A stretch of 64,000 nucleotides of DNA, from assembly GCF_023856365.1 (NCBI RefSeq), contig NC_064535.1, positions 13,722,363 through 13,786,362 on the forward strand, given 5' to 3'. A program made the position numbers and the translations under genes. Below the pieces are notes generated by a model, which made no database searches, was not told the DNA's origin, and worked only from the letters and a program-made list of their open reading frames with translations. This stretch comes from Brienomyrus brachyistius. Its lineage: Eukaryota > Chordata > Actinopteri > Osteoglossiformes > Mormyridae. Positions 22,201 to 34,200 of this stretch are shown here, in pieces; position 1 is the first letter of the stretch; every line of letters begins with the position of its first letter.

Positions 22201-25200
22201 TTGCTATACATCCATCCATGAATCTCAGATTAATAATTAACAGCACATTTCTCTATTTTTAGTTGTAAGTTATGAACGCTATGGATCATTTTGGAAAGTT
22301 TTTTAGCGAAGCAGTCAGTGGAGTCGAGGGCAGAAGTAAAGGCTATGAGACGCATGGTGAGGTATGACAGGCACCGTGAAAACACACACCCAGGACACTG
22401 CATCCAGTTCCTACAAAACATAAAAGGAGGATGCTGCACACAGGACAAGACTGCCAGGACCGATTATGTGCCAAACGTGACAGAAAAAGGGGGTGACGCG
22501 TGTCTTACATAGTGGCCTAGATTTGGGGCATTACAGATACACGCTGTCACACACACACACACGCATCTGGTTGGACAATGAGCATGAGGAGTGTGAAGGT
22601 TTTATGGAAAAAGTGAACTTACGATGGCTGGCATGTTCAATAGAAACCTTTTTATCTGTTGGAAATGGGAAAACAAAAAAAAAGAAAGAAAAGAGGCAAC
22701 GGATGGATTAATAAATGAAATTAATAAAATGAGGAAACATGGGAGTAAAATGAATAAGAAACAAAAACACATTATCCAATTAATAAAACCAACACATGCA
22801 GTTTTATAAAGGAAGATTAAAGGGAATATCTTATTTAAGTCCCTGTCTGGAAGCCCATCTGACAGCTGTATGTGCATCTTAAAATAGTGGGCTGTCTTGT
22901 GAATGCACACACGAGTGAGTGACTGTGTGCCTTTTACAGGTCAGTGGGCCGATGACTCATCCTCACCAGCTTCTTAATTTTCCCTCTGAAATCCCCCACA
23001 TACACCTGTCGCAACATATTTTGACGTGATTCTGAATGAAGTGCACCTCTGCTTCACCCCCCACACTCTGCCATTCTCCAGGCCCCGCCCAGGATGGCAG
23101 GATCGTTCACTCTACCTTGATGCGCCACCAACCCTGTCACAAACCCATGGGCATGGAAACATTTTTCAAAAGCACTGAGGAGCTTGAATTAAACTACCAT
23201 GGACGTTATGTGGTTGCAGGTACGAATTAAAGGGTGGGGTGAATGTTCCCTTGTATGACAGCTTGGACAGGAGTCTTTCGAACCTCCCCAATCTACTTTG
23301 TGTGGCCAAGGATGTCTGTTCCCTGGATCAAATGGATTAATAATCCAGGCCTGTGTCTTATAGAATGTCCACTAAATCCCCCCAGAAACCATATTTACTG
23401 GCCCAATACTTGGCTCACCTGGTTACATAGAAATGTCAGACATCTGGGCCAGAAAGATGCCCTGTCATTTGAAATTGTGTAGAAATACAGCTTGTGAATT
23501 GCCTTCACTCTCATTGTAGTCTCCGTAACTATAGCAATGCACAGGGCATAATTGTCAGGCTGTGTGACTGTTGGCACATGCCCGCTCATTCCATCATGTT
23601 CTGTTCTGTTTATGGCATTGTGTTGTTCTCCACATCTTTTGTCATTTCCTGGGTCTTTTGTGATTTCCTGTAGGCATATTGCGCATAGGGCCACTCCTCT
23701 ATGAAAGTTCTGAGAAGGAGAGCCTCCTTTCTACCCACCCTAGCGTGACCATTCAAACTTCCCTTTCACACACAACCCCTCCCCCTCCCGCTGCTGACAC
23801 CCCTCGGACTCACTCCGTGCACAGAGCCCCTCGGTGCAGTTCTTGCTCTCCATGACACTGCCGATGCAGTGACGCCCGCCATTACGAGGGGCAGGGGCTT
23901 GGCACTCTCGGCTGCGCCAATGTGTGCATTCAGTCCCGCAGACTGACCACTTGGCCCAATCCGTCCAGCCACCGTCCACTATGAGGGGTCAGAGGTCAAA
24001 GTCAGACCCAGCAGTAAAAAATATGCATGTAAATATTCCTTGATACGGAAATTTCTGGTCGATACCAGTATCATTATTTCGAAAACTGACACCGATACCG
24101 ATTCTTTGGGAGGTTCTGCTGAAATAAGTTTAAAGGGACGCTCCACCCAAATAAATTTTAAAAGTATTTATTTTTTGGTAAGAAAACATCAACAGTCCTA
24201 GAGCACTATATTTTATAACTGTATACGTCTTATATATTTCTAACATTTATAACGGAGAAGGACTGATCATTAAGTATGATAAACTGTAATTTTCCGAGTC
24301 ATGTCCGTTGATTTTGCACTGTCTGCACTGAATTTTCTTTTGCTATCAAATGCTTGTGTTACTGACAGACTAATATTATTTGCCAGTACTGTAGCCTTCT
24401 TAACTGGAACAGCTTTGTTTTTCATCAACTCCTCATGAACTTTCATGACTCCTCACTGTCTCACCTTAAGGCAGGGCTCTTCAAATCTGGACCTTGTTTT
24501 CAGTCCTCCTCTGTACTGAGTTTAATAATTACTTATTCTGATTGGCCAGAGGCCAGGATCCCAGGTAAAGGAAGGCTGGGAAATAAGCAGGTCTTGGACC
24601 TTGAGGACCGTGATTTAAATAGTTCTGCTTGAAGGTGAGCAATCAAATTTGTTGTGTTGAAATGTTTATTAGTAGGTCCTCCTCATGAAATTTTAGCAGG
24701 GCAATGTTTGCGAAATGCATTTATAATGTAATTTTTGTTAACATTACAATGATTCCACCCAGCAGAAATTTTTGTCAGTTTAGTACGCGGGTGTGCAAAG
24801 CAATATGGATTACCATTTTAAAGGGAATTACTGGCAGTAAATATCTGCTAATTTTTAACCATTTGCTGATGGCCGATTGTTACTGTATTAGCCGATACCG
24901 ATAGCTGATGCAATCGGTGTATATTTTTTTAAAGATCTAAAATCCTGGAAAATTATTAAAGATTATTTAGTATAAAGACATAGGTGTGAGAAATCCATTC
25001 ATCTTCCAAGAGCTTACTCTACTGAGGTTTGCCGGTGGGTGGGGGGCGGAGCCTATAAAAAACACCACAGGGCAAATGGCTGGGATACTCCTTGGATGGG
25101 ATGCCAGTCTATTGCAGGGTAGATAGCCTATAGTGCATGTTTGTGTGGTTATTTAGAAAAGCTAACTAGCAAAAATGTGTATCTTTTAACTGCAGCAGGA

Positions 25201-28200
25201 AACAACATGGGGATAACTCTCAAACTCCATAAACATGGGGCAGAATCAGGATTTGTTCTGGCCCCCTTGTGTGTTTTTAGCATGCTGTAGCTAGCTTTCT
25301 TTTGCTTCTCCCTCCCCTCTCTGCTACTGTAACCAAAAGTCCCTGTTCATTTCTCCAATCAGAGTGTCACATTGTCCAGTTCACCATCCCGCTGGGCCAA
25401 AGTCATACACAGAGATAAGTCTTTCATGATGTACATACAGGTGTACTGTACATGTGGCACAGGTGGAGACATGATTTGTTGTATGTTGCTTGTTTCAGAA
25501 ATCCTCACCTGGACATAGTGTGGTGCAGGTGACCCTTTGGAAGGGTGGGCCCTCGCAGACGGCCCCGCCATTGAGTGGTGCTGGATTGGTACAGCTGCGT
25601 GTCCTTCGCTGCCAGCCCCTCCCACAGCGTACGTTGCACTCTGACCACTCTGTCCAGGATGACCATCCTCCGCTCACTGAGGAGGAAAGGCAGGCAGATG
25701 GGCCAAATGCCCACGGAGACCCGATTCTGTATCTGCTGTTTTAGACATTTTTCTAGTAAAGGACGCAATCAGATGGGGATGCCGGGAGTATAGCCTTGGT
25801 TACCATAGACTATGATGGTGGCGGTGCTGCTACGCCTCTTGGCCACCACATTGTGGGCCACGCAGGTGTAGTTGGCTGTGTCGGAGAGGCGAGCCTGCTT
25901 GATGATCAGGTCATGGTCAACGGTTATCAAGAAGTTGGAGTCCAGTGTTGGGTCGATTGTGTCTTCGTTCTTCAGCCAGTCCACCTAGAAGTGAATACAG
26001 GTCCAGATTGCAAGTAGGCTACGTGTCATGGAATGAATCAGTAAGACATCTGTCTGGCCTTGTGTGTTTACATACAGAACATACAACTTTGTATTTCTAA
26101 TCCTTATTAGAGCCCTTATCAGTCTTCAGGTCCCATGTCCTGTCCACTATGCCACCTGCTGTCTGTACTGTTTATTTTTTTCTTTTCAAAGCTTAAGAAG
26201 GTAGAAAGTCAGGTGTAATGATGGAGGGTGTTGAGAAATGAAGCGGTGAAGCAATAGCTGTACCTCAGGAGGAGGGATGCCCTCTGGGGGCCGACACTGC
26301 AGCAACACCTCTTGTTCCAGGCGCACCTCCCTGCCCAGTGGCTCCTGCTCAAAGTTCTTGCGCAAGTCTGCATGGGAAGGGAGATGGTGAGTTTGGAGGT
26401 AAGGTGGACACACTGGTCTGGGCTCTACCATGTTATCTTGGACAAACACACATAAAACGTACAGGATCCTATACAGGGCTTAGGGACTTCCCACTGATTC
26501 CCTTGTTAAAATGATAAATGAAAGAGGCACACGACATCAAAAGACCAGAGAGAATTTTGGTTCTTTCACTTCCCCTAGTTCAGTTTTTCAGTAGGTGATA
26601 TCCTGGAGGACACCCGTGAAAAACCTGGTGCACCTACATGAGTGCACACAAGGAAGCATGTGTTGCTGAACTCACAAGCGATGCGCACGTACGCCCGGCG
26701 GCTCTTGGTGGTGCCGGCTGAGCTCCAGGCCACGCACTGGCACCAGAAGTCTTCTAGGCCGAACAGCTCCTCCACCTGAGTCCTGGAAACGGAGATATCC
26801 ACTTCTCGTACCACTAGGCCTGCAGGGGAAGGTGAGCTGAGTTGAGGTGACGGCTGATTGGTGACTCATTACCAACCTTTCAGTATCAATCTTTTTTTAA
26901 TGTTTTAATAATCCAAATTATTCTTGAAATTGGTGTCATGTTTCAAAATGCCTCTGTCTCCATGACCCTGACTGCTTAAGTGGGTACTTAAAACTTGAAA
27001 GTGGCTACATTAAAACCTTTTAGATTTAAGTTTGTGACACTAGCAAGAAGATCATACAGCTTTTATATGCTTTTATAATTTTTTCTGATACATGCAATCA
27101 ATATGTCCTCTTGCCATCCCAGTGAAGGAGCTGGGGAAATGAGAGCAGCCTAATAAGTTAATTTGCATTTGTAACTAAGTCCCTAATCAAAAGGTTTATC
27201 CTGGTCATGTTACCAACCTCAGTATTTAAAAAATAATAGTGAGACCCCACATCAAGAACTGGAAAAGACTAACTTTGCGTGGTGAGATTTCATAAATATT
27301 CTGCAAGTGCAGATGAGCACAGTAAGCGCTGTCTTAGACTGTATGGTAATAGCTTCCCGCTCAGAGTCCTTTAATTCATTTGCATGTTCATTCCTTTTCC
27401 TTCCTAAATAACTGGAACATCTTCTCTGGTTTTAGTCATTTATGTAAGCAGCATTGTCTGATCAAAATAAACTAATTTATTTTTTCTAATTTTTGCAATG
27501 ATAACGTTACTGCTTATTTTGCGGGGTGTGCCTTCCGTCTGCAACATATGGAAACTGGCAGTAAAGCTATATCACAGTGAACTGAGTGAGAAAGAGAGAA
27601 AGTGAGAAAGAAAGAAAGAGAGAGGTGGGGAGAGTCAGGGAGTGTGGAGGACAGGCAGTCTGGCCATGTGTGGCGCTGCTAGACAGCGCCCTGCTGCATG
27701 CTTCTATTTTAGCTGCTAAGCCGTCATGATAGCCCATGCGCTGTGTGTCTATGCACCCGTACCTGTGATCTGGTCCAGGCTCTCGCGGGTCACATGGTCG
27801 TTCTGGTTCACCCATTCGCCATTGCATTTGAAGTAGATCTGAGTAGCAGGCGAGGCTCGGCAGCGGAGCTGTACTGGGCGGTTCTTCACAATGAATGCGT
27901 CCTCGGGCTCCAGCTGGAACTCCGGCAGAGGCTCCGCGGCAGCTGAAGGGAAAGAGTCCGGCAGCACCTCACTGTAGTCACCTGCTGAGGACAGATGGAG
28001 GGTTGGAGGGAGGGAGGGAGATAGAGAGCAGTTCCGGTCAATGACCTGGTATGGTCTCTTTTGGGAATTTAACTCATGCCCACTGGTCATCTGTCCAGTG
28101 CCCTCACCACAGCTCTGCAGTTGGCACTGTAGCAGGATCTGGGAGAAAAATGCAGTAGTTTGTGTGAGAAGGAGCGTGGCAGTGTGCGTGTGTGTGATAA

Positions 28201-31200
28201 GGATGTATGTGAAATAGAAGCTACAGATTGCCATGTCTGAGAGTGCTTGGTAAAGATTCAGTTTGGTGGTTCATATTCATGTATTAACATAACCGATTCT
28301 TTCTGTCCTTACAGCTTGAGGCCGCCAAGGCCCCGACATCAGCAGAGCCCTGGATCTGCTCTCCTCACAATTTTAGTGGTAATGTTACAGAGATAGGCGA
28401 TGTGCCAGTCCCATTGCGTCCCTCTATCATGCGACATGAGTGGAAAGCCCCCCTCCCGTTTTCCACTACTATCCACGGCATGGTGCTACCTAGCGCGTCA
28501 CCACCAGACGTGATGATTGCGGCCAACGATTGCTCTGCCAGAACAAGGTTTTTAATTTACTGCCTCTCTTCAGGCGAATAATCAAATCAGGCCTCCCTGA
28601 CCTTCACTTCCTCTCTCCCCGAGAGAGACGGACAAGCTCCTGGAGCATGTTGGCGAATGGTTGTCTGACATCCATAACTCCAGGCAAACTCTGAAAATCA
28701 ATTTCAGTCAAACTAACGACGGTAGGGCACAGCAAAAACTCTATTACATTGGGCCCTGAAAGGATATTTAAAATATCTTACACGAAGTCGCACTCAACCC
28801 ATGGCTCTCTACACATTGGCTAAACCGCCAGGTATGCTGCATGGTTTGATGGGCCGTAACCCAAAGTGGGTTCTGAAAATGGCAACTCAGAGAAAAGGGA
28901 AGGAGGATATTTGAGTATACCACAAAAGTGGACTGGCTCATACTGGGCTGAAAAGGCAATCCTAGGACAGTGAGTTCAACCCTGAAAGGGACAGGGCTTC
29001 ATAGGGAATCTGGTATCCAGGGTGGAACTACTACACCCTGGTTTAAGAACTGCAGTCAGAGTCTTCTCATTCTTACTGCTTCTGTCTGGAAAGTGAGGTC
29101 AGACAAGGAGGAAGGAGTGTGAGGAGAGGTCCCAGACACTCTGCCACTCGCGTGAGCATTTCTCTCTTGTTCGTTGTCATAGTCTTTCTCTGTGCCATCC
29201 TTCCTTCTTAACCCCAATCCCTTCTGTCTTCTTCTGCCCATCCCATCTCTTTATACATCCCTAACAACTTATTCTTTTTTTTCCCCATCCCATCCTTTGT
29301 TAACCTAAACACCCCTCCTTGGCCAGGTACCCATCTCCTGGCTATCTACAGCCTTGTCTGCACTGTCAATAAGTAATTGTGTTCCTCTGTCCCTCTTTAG
29401 GTTGCATTGATCGCTGGGCACAAACTAAAAGTGAAAAGACGGCCGTCGTTTGGAAGTTTGAAAAAAGACGCAATCATCCAAATCCCACCTCTGCACCGAC
29501 CCTCCAATATCATTTGGGCAGCATTAATATCAAGTCGACCTGGACTTTCAGAACAGATGCAGTTTAATTAACAAAAGCAGACATGGGGCAAGCATGGAAA
29601 AGCAGTCTTTTAGAGAGTGAGGGAGAGGCGGGAAACAGGACGATTGTAGGGTTTTACTGGAACCTGTGTTTTCCACCGGTGCACAAACAGCCGGCAATTT
29701 CTGTGGAATGCCCAATGCTTTAAAGAGGAGTGCTCTTAAGAGGCCTTTACTGTGAGTCTTTTATTACGGTAATGACAGCTAGCAGCTTGTCGTGGAGCCC
29801 CAGGACTCTTTGGGGTATTCTTTTCTCAGAAAAATAAACACAGCCGCATGCAAACACAGACAATGGTTGAACTCTAAAGGCACACTCTCCATTGAACACA
29901 CAAACACTCCATATCAAGGTTCCCCAGTTCTGGTCCTGGAGGGCCAGAATCCACCAGTTTGCAGATTTCCCAATTCAAACACACCTACTAAACCTGGTAA
30001 TTAGCTAATTAAGTGTTTGAGCTGGGAAATCTGCAAACTGTGTTGGATTCTGGCCCTCCAGGACCAGAACTGGGGAACCTTATTCTATATGCAGTAAAAA
30101 TGGGGTCCCCAAATTTTTGACGACCACGGACTGGTTTAGTTTGTGCGAAAAAAATCATGGACTGATAAAAAAAAAAAGATGTGGCTGAAAATCATATACG
30201 CCTAATTTATTTTGAAAATTAAGCAACCGCCCGGTGTCAGCTCATGGACCGGGCTTTAGAAACTGCTACACCATACGCATAACAGATATCTGTACACTTG
30301 AACAACTGGAGCACCACACACGCATGCTCATAATAGGAGAACTTCAGATGTTACAGATGTCCTCTGTGATAAAGTTGTTAATGTTCTACTTGCACTAGAC
30401 TACACACATTACGCACCTGTACAAACGCTATAAACACACCACAAACGTATACCATTTCTGTATTGCTCCAACACAAAGACATTCACTAAAATTCACATTC
30501 AGATAAATTTCTTGTATTCTAGCGATATGTGCTTATAAATATTCATATTCACATTTGCATTTACAGTAATTTAATTACACTGAAACCACTTGCATAACGT
30601 CACCTACTGATGTTATAGGTTTACTGGTTTATACGGTTCAGGTAAAATCTCTTGCTTTCGGGCATGGCAGCAAGCACACATACACGATAAGCCCAACGTG
30701 TGTGTTGCCACCTTGGGCAGAGCAGCAAGGAGAGCGATGGGGTGCTGTGGGATTTGGTATTGGGGGTGACTTAGGGAAGGACAATTGTACCAACACACAC
30801 CCACATACTGGCGGCCCTCATAAGCCCATATTTAACAGCTCTGCAGCATGGCTCCAGTCGGAGTCTCTCTCCAGTGCACTTTGTCATTACTTTAGCGCAC
30901 CCCGTCATCACCGCTCTCCTTAAAGAACACAGCCTGTGTTGCCAAACGTCAGGTCTCATCACTATATTCCCTCTCTGAATCATAAGCCTCCGGGGACCCT
31001 CCCGCTTCTCCACCTCCTCCTCCTCCTTCTCCCCTTCATTTTGCTTTTGTTTCATCTCGAGGTCGAGTTTCCTTCCATTTTTCTGCTTTCGAGCTTTCCC
31101 TCCTGCTGCCATCCACTGAACACGGAGTATAAACAGTGGCCGCAGTCACATTTTATTATGCGCTCGCACTGTGTGCCAAAGCTACAGTCTGGAGCTGGAT

Positions 31201-31246
31201 GCTGCACTGTCCAAATGCTTTATGTGTGTGTGTGTGTGTGTATGTG

Positions 31247-31277
<31 letters not shown>

Positions 31278-34200
31278 TATTGTGATTATGTGTTCATTCA
31301 TATCTTCCCTAATTGCTTACCCAGTACAGCACAGTGAGCCTGGACCCTACCCCAGGAAGCACAGGGCACGAGCCAGGGACATCCTTGGTTGGGGTGGCAG
31401 TACATTGCAGGGCACACAATGGGCAATATAGAGACCCCAGATCCCTTAATTACATACAGATGCTCTGCAGCTTACAATGCAACTTTCCGATGAGCACATC
31501 GTAAGTTCATATGACACGCTTGGGCATTTAGCAGACAAGGGGAACATTTGGTTAAAAGCAGAAAAAAATGCTGTATGATACATCCTTAAACACTGTATGA
31601 GATGTTCACACTTGCAATCATAACAGAGACTGGAAGTGTGACTGGGTGGATACTGCCATCGCTTGGCATCAGTAGAAAGTATCCTACGGCATATTGCTTG
31701 CCCAGGAACAGATCGAAATTCAAAGTTTGGTAATTACTGAATATACATCACTATTTCGCCATCATTTAGTAGAAATGTTGTAGTTCGAACCATCCTAAAG
31801 TCGGGGACATCTGTATTTTCGGGCTGCAACAGACCACACGATGTGCCGAAAGTAGAAGGTCCACACATAGAGTGGACCTCTTAGGATCTTATGATATACA
31901 TGTATATGCATGTGATGTCAGAATTTTGGCATATGTAGGTTCTGCTTCTCACTGAATCACATGACCTCCAATGGAGGGACAAGAAACAGAGATGAGCCAG
32001 GAGCGAGACTAACAGAAAATGGCCGGTGAGTGATGGTTATTTGAGGTGACCTCATCATCATCAGGATGGCCGTGTGAGTCACCAGGCATCACCGGGATGG
32101 GAAGGCGCAAGACTTTGAGACAGGAGAACAGACTGGCACTTGAGTCAGTTCTGCAGATGGAAGATGGAGAGAGCAAGTGCAATAACAAAAACTAAGGGAT
32201 TACAAGTGGAATTCACAGGTTCAGGACTCGGATCTGACTTGGATACAGAAGAGGAATTATTCTTTTGAGTGGGTGATTTTCAAATTACAGTAGTTACTGT
32301 TGGAAAAAGTGAAATATAAGCTGCTAATAACAAACTCTTCTAAATAATTACAGAAAATGAAAGAGTCCAAATGTGGATGGAGGTAAAGACACATTAGACA
32401 TTACTGCAAACTGCAATCAGAAACTGTTTCCTTCAACAAATCACTGGGTCAACCCATTGGGCAACAGGTGGTCCATTTTGCACATCGATGGGCTTTCCTG
32501 ACAAACCTCGCCACGCACGCTCCAAGAGTCAAGGGCAACCTTAATGGAGATTCGCTTCTCTCAAGCAAGGCCTGTATTTCAATGGATTTGGTGGAATACA
32601 GCCACATGTACACAAAAAGGTAAGAACTGAGAACAGACAAACACATGCACATAGATGCAGGAATATACCAAATTCTCTTTCTGACCAATTACTATAAACT
32701 TTTGCAAGGAAACAGATTTCTATGAAAGGGGTGTTTTGTCTTCAGATGCTCTTCACAGCAGGGAAGACCCTGGAGCAAAGAATGGATTCGTCCAAAAAAT
32801 AAAGCAAAATTTAAAAGAAGAAGCAAACCACCATACTGGGAGTGTCATTGCAGGTATTGGAAAAGAGGCCCATTATTATGGAGATGAATAAAGGGTTTAA
32901 CTGACACAGGAAGCCTGAGATAAGGGCTGTTTTTCAGGGTGCTGACAGAGAGTGGGCCAACAGGGAAGGGAGGGTTGGGTTACGGGGGTAATTGAAACAT
33001 TGAAATGAATACAAGGGGGTCATCAGTGAGTAACAGGCACCCCAATGTATCATCAAAGAGATGGGAGTGAGAGCTCAGAAAATAAGGCTGAGGCAATGCT
33101 GATCCCGGGGTTTCACCGAGAATTTGGTAGGGAAGTTGTTAGACAGTCCCTGAGCAGCTAATCAAACCTCACCTAAGTGAGATCATGAATAAGCAGCAGA
33201 AACCTTCGAAGCTTCACATCAGCCATATTCCACACCCTCCCCGTCTTAGAGTCTCGCTTTATACCAAAGCAGCAGGTCTCAAAACCTGAAGATGCTGGCA
33301 CACTTAAAAAAGGAGAGGGAGGAGAATCTTACCTGCTGAGATGGAGACTGTGACATCAGCAGAGGTTTACACAGGGGATGTATATTTAGTTTTCACATCT
33401 TTTTTGCAGCATGCCAATATTCAGCTAAACGTGACACCAGTGAAACAGTGCAAATAAAATCTGCAAAGCAAGCGGCTGTGAGTAATGGCCCTACGCCCCT
33501 GTTTAATTAAAAGCCTTTTTTTCCCTGCCATGACACCCCCTGCTCCACACTCTCTTCATCCCCACACTCTCATGGCACATTTTTACCAGGGTGTGACTAA
33601 TTGTAAGAGCTGACAGCAGCATATACTTAATTAAAATTGTTTGCACCCCCAGCGTTTTGTCGGTCCTGCGCATGCACACACACATGCATGCACACACACA
33701 GAAAGCCTTAGGTGAGAACGTGTGAACAATGAGACCCCAGGGATCATCACCGCCTCAGAATCATCATGTCTCTGATGGGCCGTGGGGTGCTAACGAGGGC
33801 CCGTAACTTGGGTGCCTATCAGTGGGCCACGGCTTTGTCTCCTGTCCTCAAAAGGGCCGGCTGGGCTTATGCACACGCACTAACCCACGGCCCCTCAGGT
33901 CTGTAATCTCCCTGCCCCCCTGCGAAACTAATGACACTTAATCACCCCCTCACTCAAGCACTGTAGTTATTTCTAAGACATGTGTACCTCTCCGTCCAGC
34001 TGGAGTCCTTTAATCTTGTAAAACAACACATGAAGCTGATTATTAATTTCAGTTTCTTCAAACAGTCATAACAGCAGGCCGCATAAGTTCACGTGACTCA
34101 GGGGCTGTGGCCCATTGCCCCCCCATGTGTGAAAAGGCAGGACTATCTGCCCCCACCATGGCAGCTAGGGGGCGCCAAATCCACCTTCCACCTGTAGAGC

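Larger units (their letters stand above)
23979..25508 (-). other. unc5b: unc5b intron between the TSP1 exons, repeat-filled
   Basis: 1.53 kb composed largely of transposon debris: sequence with 'cgataccgat' motifs at about 24045-24115 and 24880-24915 (probable DNA-transposon fragments), the MITE at 24472-24627, and a minus-strand SINE tail at about 24995-25130. Confidence 0.7.
25985..27762 (-). other. unc5b: unc5b Ig-region introns
   Basis: Introns 25985-26263, 26368-26675 and 26820-27762. The last has a GA-rich microsatellite at about 27582-27650. A reverse-orientation CTCF-like motif (ACAGCAGGTGGCATA on the minus strand, matching the core but not the ends) lies at 26148-26162. No other gene is visible. 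Confidence 0.75.

Noticed and set aside
23625..23665. Possible small exon (CTACAG acceptor, reading EITKDPGND) as the missing unc5b microexon
   Set aside because: The resemblance to the human DPN-containing exon is superficial. It needs phase 0, whereas both neighbours are phase 1, and in phase 1 it has a stop. The length is also 34, not a multiple of three.
27749..28234. 161-codon open frame on the minus strand
   Set aside because: Only 27763-27981 is coding (unc5b exon 2). The rest is intron sequence that happens to stay open.
30936..31337. 133-codon + strand open frame with a CVCVCVC run
   Set aside because: The Cys/Val run is the TG microsatellite translated. There is no conserved domain, and it lies within unc5b intron 1.
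34162..34176. CTCF-like word on the + strand in intron 1
   Set aside because: Two mismatches at invariant positions of the core (CA at positions 2-3), so it is too weak to list as a site.
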